NCBI RefSeq assembly: GCF_019396385.1
Contig: NZ_JAHKRN010000019.1
Location: forward strand, 62,001 to 126,000
Source: Nonomuraea harbinensis
GTDB lineage: Bacteria > Actinomycetota > Actinomycetes > Streptosporangiales > Streptosporangiaceae
Length of the DNA: 64,000 nt
Direction: 5' to 3'
Shown: positions 41,992 to 50,468 of the stretch, piece by piece
How positions within the stretch are numbered: the first letter of the stretch is position 1
How the letters are laid out: every line of letters begins with the position of its first letter
The notes under the pieces: generated by a model
The model's input: only the letters and a program-made list of their open reading frames with translations
Databases searched by the model: none
What the model was told of the DNA's origin: nothing
Translations under genes and position numbers: made by a program

Positions 41992-42017
41992 GGACCCCGG
42001 TTTCCGGGCCCTTCGCC
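41992..42017. promoter_or_regulatory. Weak DosR-like motifs upstream of the hemerythrin gene
   Basis: CGGGCCCTTCGCC (42005-42017), read in reverse, is GGCGAAGGGCCCG, one or two bases from the GGGGCGAAGGTCCC form seen elsewhere. GGACCCCGG precedes it. The match is poorer than at the other sites and the distance to the gene is large. Confidence 0.35.
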
Positions 42018-42033
42018 TCTGGCGGGCGATAGC

Positions 42034-44070
42034 TCACGTGGCCTGCAGGTCACGCAGGCCCGGCTCCTCGGTCAACCGGCCGGCCTGCACCCAGTACCAG
42101 CCGAGCGAGGCGGTGAACCGCTCGGTCAGCCGCGTGTCGCCCAGGCTCATGGCGGCATCGAGCGCGCCGCGCAGGTTGGCGGCCTCGGCGTCCAGCCGCC
42201 GGATCCAGCGGTGCCGCGCGGGCCCGCTCCGGTACGACTCCGCGCACTCGGCGAGCTGGGTGTAGTAGGTGGCGTACCAGCTCAGGACGCGGTCGTGCTC
42301 GCCTGCCTCGCGCAGGCGCTCCAGCCCGTACGCGGCCACGGACTCCAGCAACCGGTACCTGTCGCCCGACCGTACGATCAGCGACCGGTCCACCAGCCGG
42401 GCCAGCAGATCGGCGACGTCGTCCGGCGCGAGGTCCGGCCCGCGGGCGGGCGGCGCTCCCTGGATCGGCACGGGCACGGCGCAGACCCGTTCGGCGGCCT
42501 CCAGCGTGCAGCCGCCCACGTGGACGGCCAGGCGGCGCAGCACCACGCGTTCGGGCTCGGTGAGCAGCTCCCAGCTCCAGTCGAGTGCCGCCCTGAGGGT
42601 CCGCTGGTGGGCGGGGCCGGCCCGGCGTCCCGCCGACAGCAGCCGGAAGCGGTCGTCCAGCCGCGCCGCCAGGGCCGCCACGCCCAGCGAACGCGTCCGG
42701 GCGGCGGCCAGCTCCAGCGCCAGCGGGATGCCGTCGAGGCGGCGGCAGATCACCTCGGCGGCGTCGGCGTCCCCGGCCGTCAGCGCGAAACCCGGCTGCG
42801 CGTCGGCGGCCCGGGCGGCGAACAGCCGCATCGCCGCCCATACGTCCAGCGGCGGCACCTCCCGCACCACCTCGCCGGTCACCCCCAGAGGCTCCCGGCT
42901 GGTGGCGATGACGCACAACCCGGACCCACCGCGCAGCAGCCGCTCCACAAGCTCGGCCACCGCCTCCACCACATGCTCGCAGTTGTCGAGCACCAGCAGA
43001 GCCCGGCGATCGCCGAAGACCGCGGCGATCGACTCCCCCATTCCGCCGGGCACCCCGAGTGTCGTCGCGATGGTTTCGGCCAGGTCCGGGCCCGCGGTGA
43101 CCGATGACAGTTCCACCAGGTACGCGCCGCCGGGGAAGTCGCCGGCGAGCCGGTGGGCGGCAGCCAGGGCGAGGCGGCTCTTGCCGACGCCGGCCGTGCC
43201 GGTGAGCGTCACGAGCCGGGTCGTGGGTGGCAGCGCGGCCAGTTCGTCGAGGGCCTCGTCGCGGCCCACGAGCTCGGTGAGCGGTTCGGGCAGCCGGGCG
43301 GGGGCGGGCGCCGGGACGACCGCCGGGCGGCGCAGGCCGGGGCTCTGCTCCAGGATCGCCTGGTGGAGAGCGGCGAGCTCGGGGCCGGGGTCGAGGCCCA
43401 GCTCGTCGCGGACGCGCTCACGCAGGGACCGGTAGACCTCCAGCGCCTCGGTCTGCCGCCCCGAACGGTAGAGGGCGCGCATGAGCAGCCCGTGGAAGCG
43501 TTCCCTCGTGGGGTGCTGAGCGGCCAGTTCGGCCAGCTCGCCGATCTGGGACGAGTCCTGCCCGAGAGCCAGCCGTACGTCGGCGTAGTCCTCCAGAGCC
43601 GTCAGCCGCTGCTCCTCCAGCCGGGCCGCGGCCCCCCGCACGAGCGGTTCGCCGGGGAAGCCGGCGAAGGCCGGGCCGCGCCACCACGACAGCGCCTCGG
43701 CCAGCAGGGCGGCTCTCTCCCGGGGGTCCCGGGCGGCTCCGGCCCGGCCGGCGACCTCGCGGAAGCGGCGGGCGTCGGTGTCGCCGTCGACCAGGTAGCC
43801 CGGCGACCGCGTGACGATCAGCTCCCTGGCACCCGGCTCCGCCTCGTCCAGCGCCCTGCGCAGCTGCGACGCCTTGGCGCGCAGCGCGCCCAGCGGGTTG
43901 CCCGGCGGCTCCGGCCCCCACAGGTTCCCGATCAGCCGGTCGGCGGCCACGACCTGCCCGTCTCCGGCGAGCAGGCAGGCCAGGAGCGCCCGTACCTTGA
44001 GCTCGGGCACGCGCACGGCACGCCCGTCGTCGGCGATCACCTCGAGCGGCCCGAGTACGGCGAAGCGCAT
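42034..44070 (-). CDS. SARP/AfsR-like STAND regulator, C-terminally short
   Basis: A 678-residue regulator. It has the winged helix (MRFAVLGPLEVIADDGRAVR), BTAD domain (ALEVYRSLRERVRDELGLDP), NB-ARC ATPase (GTAGVGKSRLA Walker A, ALLVLDNCEHVVE Walker B) and a winged-helix segment (RTLRAALDWSWELLTEPERV). It stops soon after the point where its paralogue at 51679 begins its TPR domain, so the 350-residue C-terminal sensor is missing. TAGGGT lies 7 bp before the ATG (leaderless). It diverges from the MFS exporter, whose promoter has SARP-like direct repeats. Confidence 0.9.
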   Translation of the reverse strand: MRFAVLGPLEVIADDGRAVRVPELKVRALLACLLAGDGQVVAADRLIGNLWGPEPPGNPLGALRAKASQLRRALDEAEPGARELIVTRSPGYLVDGDTDARRFREVAGRAGAARDPRERAALLAEALSWWRGPAFAGFPGEPLVRGAAARLEEQRLTALEDYADVRLALGQDSSQIGELAELAAQHPTRERFHGLLMRALYRSGRQTEALEVYRSLRERVRDELGLDPGPELAALHQAILEQSPGLRRPAVVPAPAPARLPEPLTELVGRDEALDELAALPPTTRLVTLTGTAGVGKSRLALAAAHRLAGDFPGGAYLVELSSVTAGPDLAETIATTLGVPGGMGESIAAVFGDRRALLVLDNCEHVVEAVAELVERLLRGGSGLCVIATSREPLGVTGEVVREVPPLDVWAAMRLFAARAADAQPGFALTAGDADAAEVICRRLDGIPLALELAAARTRSLGVAALAARLDDRFRLLSAGRRAGPAHQRTLRAALDWSWELLTEPERVVLRRLAVHVGGCTLEAAERVCAVPVPIQGAPPARGPDLAPDDVADLLARLVDRSLIVRSGDRYRLLESVAAYGLERLREAGEHDRVLSWYATYYTQLAECAESYRSGPARHRWIRRLDAEAANLRGALDAAMSLGDTRLTERFTASLGWYWVQAGRLTEEPGLRDLQAT

Positions 44071-44089
44071 GGATCTCACCCTAAGCAGT

Positions 44090-44123
44090 TCCGAACAGGA
44101 CCCGAACGTCCGCCCTCCAGGCT
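44090..44123 (+). promoter_or_regulatory. SARP-like direct repeat and -10 of the MFS gene
   Basis: TCCGAAC (44090-44096) and CCCGAAC (44101-44107) are heptamers exactly 11 bp apart. CAGGCT (44118-44123) lies 10 bp further and 6 bp before the MFS ATG. Repeat spacing, distance to the -10 and leaderless start fit SARP-activated promoters. Confidence 0.6.
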
Positions 44124-44129
44124 GATCGC

Positions 44130-45620
44130 ATGACGACCACCACGACTTCCCCCAGGACCGGGGCGCGGGCGTGGCTGGGGCTGCTCGTGCTCGCCCTGGC
44201 CACGCTCCTGCTCGCCGTGGACAACACGGTGCTGATGCTCGCGCTGCCTCACCTGGCCGCCGACCTGAACCCCAGCGCAACCGAGCTGCTGTGGATCACC
44301 GACGTGTACGGGTTCATGATCGCCGGATTCATCATCACCATGGGCTCGATCGGCGACCGGATCGGCCGGCGCAGGCTGCTGCTGATCGGTGCGGCCGCGT
44401 TCGCCGCCGCCTCGCTCGTGGCCGCGTACTCCACCACGACCGTGATGCTGATCGGCGCCCGCGTGCTGCTGGGGATCGCGGGCGCCACGATCGGGCCGTC
44501 CGCGCTGGCGCTGGTGGCCGGGCTGTTCGCCGACGCCAGGCGGCGCGCCCTGGCCATCGGCGTGTTCACCGCCTGCTTCATGGGCGGGGCGGCGGCCGGG
44601 CCGGTGATCGGCGGGGTGCTCCTGGAGCACTTCTGGTGGGGTTCGGTGTTCCTGATGGGGGTGCCGATCATGGTGGCCGTCCTGGTGGGCGGTCTGGTCC
44701 TGCTGCCGGAGACCAGGGCCGAGGGCTCCGGCAGGCTCGACCTGGCGAGCGTGGCGATGTCGCTGGCCGCGATCCTGCCGCTCGTCCACGGACTGAAGGA
44801 GCTGGCCGACGATCCGGGGCAGCCGGTGGCGTACGCGGCCCTCGGCGTCGGGCTGGCGTTCGGCTGGGCGTTCGTCCGGCGGCAGCGCCGGCTGGCGGAG
44901 CCGCTGGTGGACCTGCGCCTGTTCGGCGACCGCTCGTTCAGCGCGGCCCTGCTGATCCTGGCGCTGGCCATGGTGCTGCAGGGCGGCGTCTACCTGTTCG
45001 TGAGCCAGCACCTGCAGCTCGTCGAGGGCCTCTCGCCGCTGGCCGCGGGCCTGTGGATGGCCGTCCCCGCTCTGGGCCTGGTCGCGGGGTCGCTCGCGGC
45101 GCCGCTCGTCGCGGGCGTGTTCCGGCCGGGCCTCGTCGTCGGGGCCGGGCTGGTGATGTCCGCCGCCGGGTTCGCCGTCGTCGTGGCGGGCGACGGCCTC
45201 GGCACGCTGATCGCGGGTGTCACGATCGCCTTCCTCGGCATGGCGCCCGTGGGCGCGCTGGGGCTCGGCCTCATCGTCGGAGCGGCGCCGCCGGAGCGGT
45301 CCGGGTCCGCGTCGGCGATGGCCGAGTGCGGCGGCGAGCTGGGCATCGCGCTCGGCATCGCGCTGCTCGGCAGCGTCGGCACCGCCGTCTACGGCGGCAC
45401 GGTCACCTCGCCGCACGCGGGCGGCTCGCTCGGCGAGGCGCTGACCGCCGCCGCCGCGCTGCCGCCGGGACAGGCCGCGGACCTGGTGGCGGAGGCGCAG
45501 GCCGCCTTCACCCAGGGGCTGCTCGTCGTCACGGCCCTGAGCGGGGTGCTCGTGCTCGGCCTGGCCGTGACCGCCATGACCTTGCTGAGGCATCTCCGCC
45601 CGATCGGCGGGGACCGGTAA
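44130..45620 (+). CDS. MFS drug exporter, DHA2 (14-helix) family
   Basis: A 496-residue transporter with the DHA2 pattern: LLAVDNTVLMLALPHLAADL (helix 1, motif D1), the loop motif GSIGDRIGRRRLLLIG (motif A) and RVLLGIAGATIGPSAL (motif B/C region). About 14 hydrophobic helices are visible. Relatives such as SmvA and QacA expel dyes, quaternary amines or antibiotics by proton antiport. It diverges from the SARP-STAND gene at 42034-44070 and is its likely target. Confidence 0.92.
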   Translation: MTTTTTSPRTGARAWLGLLVLALATLLLAVDNTVLMLALPHLAADLNPSATELLWITDVYGFMIAGFIITMGSIGDRIGRRRLLLIGAAAFAAASLVAAYSTTTVMLIGARVLLGIAGATIGPSALALVAGLFADARRRALAIGVFTACFMGGAAAGPVIGGVLLEHFWWGSVFLMGVPIMVAVLVGGLVLLPETRAEGSGRLDLASVAMSLAAILPLVHGLKELADDPGQPVAYAALGVGLAFGWAFVRRQRRLAEPLVDLRLFGDRSFSAALLILALAMVLQGGVYLFVSQHLQLVEGLSPLAAGLWMAVPALGLVAGSLAAPLVAGVFRPGLVVGAGLVMSAAGFAVVVAGDGLGTLIAGVTIAFLGMAPVGALGLGLIVGAAPPERSGSASAMAECGGELGIALGIALLGSVGTAVYGGTVTSPHAGGSLGEALTAAAALPPGQAADLVAEAQAAFTQGLLVVTALSGVLVLGLAVTAMTLLRHLRPIGGDR

Positions 45621-45660
45621 GCACCGCCGCCGGAAGCGGGATGACGGCCCGCCGGGACGA

Positions 45661-45697
45661 GGGGCGAAGGTCCGTCCCATCGCGGGACCGTGGCCTC
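45661..45697 (+). promoter_or_regulatory. DosR/DevR-like box pair before the small ORF and ABC exporter
   Basis: GGGGCGAAGGTCCG (45661-45674) and GGGACCGTGGCCTC (45684-45697) have centres 23 bp apart. They lie 36-72 bp before the 33-residue ORF at 45733, the expected place for activation. Confidence 0.68.
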
Positions 45698-45732
45698 TGA
45701 CCCACGAGCCGGGATCGCCGGACGATGAGGGC

Positions 45733-45834
45733 ATGAGCATCGGAATCAACGGCTGCTACGACAACGCATGGGGCTGTGCCGACCGGCTCGTGGAGATGGC
45801 CCAGCGGATGGAGGAGCCGGCATGTCAGCGGTGA
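45733..45834 (+). CDS. Small ORF (33 residues) coupled to the ABC exporter
   Basis: It encodes a Cys-containing peptide beginning MSIGINGCYDNAWG and ending EPACQR. Its stop lies 10 bp inside the ATPase gene, and its last codons contain the GGAGGAG ribosome site of that gene. GATGAGG lies 2-8 bp before the ATG. It may be a translated leader, an exported peptide substrate, or chance. I recognise no family. Confidence 0.4.
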   Translation: MSIGINGCYDNAWGCADRLVEMAQRMEEPACQR

Positions 45835-46724
45835 TGGTCGAGGGACTGCGCAAACAGTACGGGACGGTGAAGGCCGTCGACGGGGTGAGCTTCACCGTCG
45901 AACGGGGAGAGGTGTTCGCGCTGCTCGGACCGAACGGCGCGGGCAAGACCACCACGGTGGAGATCCTGGAAGGGCACCGCGGGCGCGACGCCGGTCACGT
46001 GTCGGTGCTGGGCTTCGATCCGGCCACCGGCGGCCGGGCCTTCCGCGAGCACATCGGGATCGTCCTGCAGGAGGCCGGCTTCGAGGAGGAGTTCTCCGTC
46101 TTCGAGCTGGTGCGGCTGTACGCAGGCTTCTACCCGCGCCCACGCGATCCTGACGAGGTTGTCGAGCAGGTCGGGCTTCAGGACAAGCGCGACGCCCGCG
46201 TGCGGACGCTGTCCGGTGGGCAGCGGCGCCGGCTGGACCTGGCGCTCGGCCTGGTCGGGCGCCCGGACGTGCTGTTCCTGGACGAGCCGACCACCGGCTT
46301 CGACCCGTCGGCCCGCCATCACGCGTGGGAACTGATCGACGGCCTGCGTTCGCTCGGCACGACGATCCTGCTCACCACCCACTACATGGACGAGGCCCAG
46401 CACCTCGCCGACAGGGTCGCGGTGCTGCGCGCGGGCCGGTTGGCCGCCTGCGGCACGCCGGACACCCTCATCGCGGCCGAGCGGGCCAGCGTGCTGTCCT
46501 TCCTCCTGCCCGAGGGCACGGCCGCAGCCGACCTGCCACCGCTCACCGGCCGCGTCGAGGTGCGTGGCGCGGCGGTGTCGGTCGAGACCGCGCGGCCCGC
46601 CCACGACCTGCACGCGCTGACCGGCTGGTCGCTGGAGCGCGGCATCGAACTGACCTCGCTGACCCTGTCCCGGCCGTCGCTGGAGGACGTCTATCTCGAC
46701 TTGGTCGGCGAGGTGCCATCATGA
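45822..46724 (+). CDS. ABC-2 exporter ATP-binding protein
   Basis: A 300-residue ATPase with Walker A GPNGAGKTT, signature LSGGQRRRLDLALGL, Walker B DVLFLDEPTTGFDPSARHH and H-loop LTTHYMDEAQHLAD. The ATG at 45822 follows GGAGGAGCCGGC. Downstream, ATGA overlap couples it to a fused permease. Two DosR-like boxes upstream place this exporter in the putative dormancy regulon, an uncommon component. Confidence 0.92.
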   Translation: MSAVMVEGLRKQYGTVKAVDGVSFTVERGEVFALLGPNGAGKTTTVEILEGHRGRDAGHVSVLGFDPATGGRAFREHIGIVLQEAGFEEEFSVFELVRLYAGFYPRPRDPDEVVEQVGLQDKRDARVRTLSGGQRRRLDLALGLVGRPDVLFLDEPTTGFDPSARHHAWELIDGLRSLGTTILLTTHYMDEAQHLADRVAVLRAGRLAACGTPDTLIAAERASVLSFLLPEGTAAADLPPLTGRVEVRGAAVSVETARPAHDLHALTGWSLERGIELTSLTLSRPSLEDVYLDLVGEVPS

Positions 46725-48298
46725 TCGGGCGGCTGGTCCGGCACGAGACCCTCTCCTTCGTCCGCACCCCGATGGCGGCGTTCTTCACCGTCGCGATGCC
46801 CCTGCTGATGACGGTGATCGTCGGGGCGGCGGTGGGGAACCAGGTCGTCCAGCCCGGTACGGACGTGCGCGTCATGCAGTTCGTGATCCCCGTCATGGCC
46901 GTGTTCGGCGTCGCCCAGGGCTGCTTCGGCGCGCTCGCCATCCGCCTGGCGGATCTGCGTGACCGCGGCTGGCTCAAGCGGCTGCACGGCACGCCGGTGC
47001 CGGCCTCGGCGGTGCTCGCCGGGCTGACAGGGGCGTCGCTGGCGGTCGCGGCCACGACGGTGGCCGTGCTGCTCACCGTCGGCGGACTCTTCTACGGCAC
47101 TCAGATGGTCTGGCGCACGCTGCCCGCTCTGCTGCTCACCCTGCTGCTCGGGGCGGCCTGCTTCACCGCGCTCGGCTTCGCGATGGTGGCGCTGCTGCGC
47201 AACGCGGCGGCGGTGCAGTTACTCGGCACCGGCCTGCTGCTGGCGCTGGCGTTCATCTCCGACGTCATCCTCGTCGGCGCCCGGCTGCCCGCCTGGCTGG
47301 ACGTCGTGGGCTGGGTCTTCCCCTTGCGGCACTTCGCGCACGCCGTCCGCGACGCCATGAACCCGTTACTCACCGGAGCGGGCTTCCAGGCCGGCCACCT
47401 GGCGGTGCTGGCGGCATGGGGCGCCGGCGGCGCCGTGGTGGCCGTCTGGCGCTTCCGCTGGGAACGGCCCCAGGCTCATGCCCAGACCGCGAGGGCGGCG
47501 CGGAACCGGCGTCCCCTGCGGCAGGGGCGCCCCGCGCGATGGCGGCTGGTGACCGATCAGGTCACGCACGCGCTGGTCCGGTTGCGCAGGGACCTGTCCA
47601 CGGCGTTCTTCACGGTGATCCTGCCGGTCCTGCTGCTCGCGCTGATCTCACTGATCTTCGCCGGCGCCCGGGTCTCGGGGGTGCGGCTGCCGGTGTTCAT
47701 GCTCGCCGCGATGATCACCTACACGGTGGGCGTGGCCTCGTACGTGAACATTCCCGACACGATCGCCGGCGATCGCGAGCGCGGCGTGCTCAAACGGCTG
47801 GCCGGCACCCCGCTGCCGCGCTGGGCCTACCACACCGGCCACCTCGCCACCGCACTGCTGGTCACCACGGCCACCACCGTCCTGCTGGCGCTGGTGGCCG
47901 CGCTCGGCCACGGCGTCAGGATCGGGCCCGGCGCGCTCGCCGGCATGCTCGCCGCGATCGTCCTCGGCACGGCGTGCTTCACCGTGCTCGGAGCCCTCGT
48001 GGTGGCGTTCGCGAGCAGGCAGCAGACCGTCAACGCCATCACCCTCGGCACGTTCCTCCCCCTGGCCTTCGTCTCCGACGTCTTCGTCATCGGGGGCGAA
48101 CTCCCCGGCGCGCTGCGCATCGCCGGGGACGTCTTCCCGCTCAAGCACGTGTCGCACACGGTGCTCGCCGCGCTGGCGGGACGGCCGTGGCCGTGGACGG
48201 ACCTCGCCATGGTGACGTTCTGGACCCTGGGCGGGATGGCGGCCCTCGCCGTCGTGGAAGCCCGGCGCAGGACGGGCGGACGGCTCCAGCCGCCATGA
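46721..48298 (+). CDS. ABC-2 permease, two membrane domains in one chain
   Basis: A 525-residue protein consisting of two tandem ABC-2 permease domains. Each has a cytosolic start (RLVRHETLSFVRTPMAAFFT and HALVRLRRDLSTAFFTVILP) and the signature pair DRGWLKRLHGTPVPAS / RERGVLKRLAGTPLPR and WVFPLRHFAHAVRDA / DVFPLKHVSHTVLAA. A basic linker (about residues 250-275) joins them. One polypeptide can therefore supply the full transmembrane dimer for the ATPase encoded upstream. The substrate is unknown. Confidence 0.88.
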   Translation: MIGRLVRHETLSFVRTPMAAFFTVAMPLLMTVIVGAAVGNQVVQPGTDVRVMQFVIPVMAVFGVAQGCFGALAIRLADLRDRGWLKRLHGTPVPASAVLAGLTGASLAVAATTVAVLLTVGGLFYGTQMVWRTLPALLLTLLLGAACFTALGFAMVALLRNAAAVQLLGTGLLLALAFISDVILVGARLPAWLDVVGWVFPLRHFAHAVRDAMNPLLTGAGFQAGHLAVLAAWGAGGAVVAVWRFRWERPQAHAQTARAARNRRPLRQGRPARWRLVTDQVTHALVRLRRDLSTAFFTVILPVLLLALISLIFAGARVSGVRLPVFMLAAMITYTVGVASYVNIPDTIAGDRERGVLKRLAGTPLPRWAYHTGHLATALLVTTATTVLLALVAALGHGVRIGPGALAGMLAAIVLGTACFTVLGALVVAFASRQQTVNAITLGTFLPLAFVSDVFVIGGELPGALRIAGDVFPLKHVSHTVLAALAGRPWPWTDLAMVTFWTLGGMAALAVVEARRRTGGRLQPP

Positions 48299-48317
48299 TC
48301 GCCGCAGGAGGCCCGCC

Positions 48318-49211
48318 TCACGGCTCCAGCGACTCCGGGACGGAGTCGGACGGGCCGTAGGGCCGCTGCGTGTGGCCACCGGCGTCGTAGATCTTCACCC
48401 ACTTGACGGAGGGGAACTGCTTGAGCGTCGGCCTGATCTGGTCGGCGACCGTGAACGTCGACCCTCCGCTGGTGAGACGGCCGGTCAGGTAGACCCTGGC
48501 GACTCCGTTCTTCACGGTGAGCCTGCTGAAGCCGGTGGCCCTGGAGCTGACGAAGCGCAGCCCGTGCGCCTTCTCCGCCTGGGTGGGGCCGGCGAACAGC
48601 CGCTGCAGCGCGCCGTGGGCGGTGGCGGGTGGAATCACCGGCCGCCGTACGCCGGTGGTGTGCGGCTCCCGTCCGGTCTCGTACCTGGCGGTGTCGAGGA
48701 AGTGGGCACGTACCGGCACCGTCCGATGGGGCGTGGCGATGTCGATGACGACACGGCTCGGCCGGGTGAGCGTGTAGACCCGGTAGGGCGCGCGCCAGGC
48801 CAGCCCCGCGCCGAAGGTTAAGGCGGCCTCGAAGTCGCCGGTGTTGACGACCTGGATGAGGCCGGGCAGCGCGTACGTCCGGCTGGCCGGGCCGTAGGTG
48901 ACCTTGCCGTTACGGTCGTGGCCGTCGGCCCCGGCGAAGCGGATCCGCAGCAGCGCGCTGCCCACCGCGTTCACCCGCCGGCCGGAGCCGTCGGCGATCA
49001 GCTTGGACACGTAGCGGACGTCCCGCTGGTCGGGCACCCGCCCGCGGAACTCGAAGACCAGCCGGTCCAGGCCGTTGTGGTGCGCGGCCCGGATCCCGAC
49101 GAGCGTGGGCGTGGCCTGCTGGACGGCCTGCGCCGGTACGGCGAGCAGGCCCGTGGTGGTGGCCACCATCGTGGTGGCGATGAGGGAACGAATCGGGAGC
49201 ATGTCGATCAT
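48318..49211 (-). CDS. Secreted AMIN-like plus GerMN domain protein
   Basis: A 297-residue exported protein. The signal peptide LPIRSLIATTMVATTTGLLA ends near AQAVQQ. Residues 35-160 form an AMIN-like beta domain (VGIRAAHHNGLDRLVFEFRG, YALPGLIQVVNTGDFEAALT, RPSRVVIDI). Residues 185-290 form a GerMN domain (GALQRLFAGPTQAEKAHGLR, LTVKNGVARVYLTGR, ADQIRPTLKQFPSVKWVKIY). Such proteins act at the outer wall in spore-forming actinobacteria; the role is not established. The ATG at 49211 follows AGGGAAG. It is convergent with the ABC operon. Confidence 0.85.
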   Translation of the reverse strand: MIDMLPIRSLIATTMVATTTGLLAVPAQAVQQATPTLVGIRAAHHNGLDRLVFEFRGRVPDQRDVRYVSKLIADGSGRRVNAVGSALLRIRFAGADGHDRNGKVTYGPASRTYALPGLIQVVNTGDFEAALTFGAGLAWRAPYRVYTLTRPSRVVIDIATPHRTVPVRAHFLDTARYETGREPHTTGVRRPVIPPATAHGALQRLFAGPTQAEKAHGLRFVSSRATGFSRLTVKNGVARVYLTGRLTSGGSTFTVADQIRPTLKQFPSVKWVKIYDAGGHTQRPYGPSDSVPESLEP

Positions 49212-49309
49212 CTTCTTCCCTGTGAGTGCTCCTGATCCCAGGGTGGACCCTCCGGCCGTCCCGCGACACCAGCGAACGTCCCCGCTCCCCAGGCCTTTCG
49301 GCGCACGCC

Positions 49310-50353
49310 TCAGGCGTCGCGGGACAGGACGACCTTCAGCGCCCCGCTGCCCGCCGGGTCGGAGAACGTCTGGTATGCGGCCTCCATGTCGTGCAGGGCG
49401 TAGCGGTGGGTGACGAACACCGTCGGGTCGAGCCGGCCGGCGGCGACCATGTCGAGCAGGGCCGGGGTGGAGTAGGTGTCGACGAGGCCGGTGGTGATGG
49501 TCAGGTTGCGGATCCACAGGTCTTCGAGGTGCAGGGTGACCGGCGCGCCGTGGACGCCGACGTTGGCGAGGTGCGCGCCGGGGCGGACGAGGCGGGTGCA
49601 GAGCTCGAAGGTCTCCGGGATGCCGACCGCCTCGATGGCGACGTCGGCGCCCAGGCCGCCGGTCAGCTCGGCGACCGCGGCCTCGGGGTCGTCCCCGGAG
49701 CCCACGAGAAGGTCCGCGCCGAGCCTCTTGGCCGCCTCCAGCCGGGTCGCGGCGGGGTCGACGGCGATGATGTGGCCGGGTGTGAACAGCCGCGCGGTCG
49801 TGATGGCGGCCAGGCCGATCGGTCCGGCGCCGACCACGACCACGGTGTCGCCGGGCCGGACCCGGCCGTTGAGCACGCCGACCTCGTAGGAGGTGGGCAG
49901 GATGTCGGCGAGCATGAGCGCCGCCTCGTCGGTCACGGCCTCGGGCAGCAGGTGGGTGGAGGTGTCGGCGTACGGCACGCGGACGTACTCGGCCTGGGTG
50001 CCGTCGATGCGGTGGCCGAGGATCCAGCCGCCGCCGCCCAGGCACTGTCCGTACATGCCGGTGCGGCAGTAGCGGCAGCGGCCGCACGCCGTGATGCAGG
50101 AGACCAGGACCCGGTCGCCCTGCTCGACGCCGGTGACCGCGCTGCCGGCCGCCACGACGGTGCCGACGGCTTCGTGGCCGAGGACTCTGCCCGGCTCGAC
50201 CGCGGGCACGTCGCCCTTGAGTATGTGCAGGTCGGTGCCGCAGATCGTGACGGCGTCCACCCGTACGATCGCGTCCGTCGGGGAGGTGAGCTGCGGGTCG
50301 GGGACCTCTTCCCAGGTGCGCCGGCCCGGCTCGTGATAGGTCATCGCCTTCAT
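49310..50353 (-). CDS. Zinc-dependent alcohol dehydrogenase
   Basis: A 347-residue medium-chain dehydrogenase. The catalytic zinc ligands are the Cys in TICGTDLHILKGD, the His in GHEAVGTVV and a downstream acidic residue. The structural zinc loop has four Cys in CITACGRCRYCRTGMYGQC. The NAD-binding motif is GAGPIGLAA, followed by DPAATRLEAAKRLGAD. The acidic residue after strand two favours NAD. It follows AAGGAGG at 5 bp. Two DosR-like boxes lie 54-88 bp upstream, and zinc dehydrogenases are frequent in dormancy regulons, probably for redox balance under hypoxia. Confidence 0.93.
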   Translation of the reverse strand: MKAMTYHEPGRRTWEEVPDPQLTSPTDAIVRVDAVTICGTDLHILKGDVPAVEPGRVLGHEAVGTVVAAGSAVTGVEQGDRVLVSCITACGRCRYCRTGMYGQCLGGGGWILGHRIDGTQAEYVRVPYADTSTHLLPEAVTDEAALMLADILPTSYEVGVLNGRVRPGDTVVVVGAGPIGLAAITTARLFTPGHIIAVDPAATRLEAAKRLGADLLVGSGDDPEAAVAELTGGLGADVAIEAVGIPETFELCTRLVRPGAHLANVGVHGAPVTLHLEDLWIRNLTITTGLVDTYSTPALLDMVAAGRLDPTVFVTHRYALHDMEAAYQTFSDPAGSGALKVVLSRDA

Positions 50354-50406
50354 AGGAGCCTCCTTGTCCTTCCTGCCACGCTCCCGGCCGCGGGCGGGCG
50401 GGAATA

Positions 50407-50441
50407 GGGGCGAAGGTCCCGCCGGGCGACACCCTTCGCCG
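50407..50441 (-). promoter_or_regulatory. DosR/DevR-like box pair upstream of the alcohol dehydrogenase
   Basis: GGGGCGAAGGTCCC (50407-50420) is the best match in the window to GGGRC-N4-GTCCC. GACACCCTTCGCCG (50428-50441), read in reverse, is a second copy; centres are about 21 bp apart. Confidence 0.74.
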
Positions 50442-50468
50442 GGAGAACGGGTCAGCGCGCCGGAAGTC

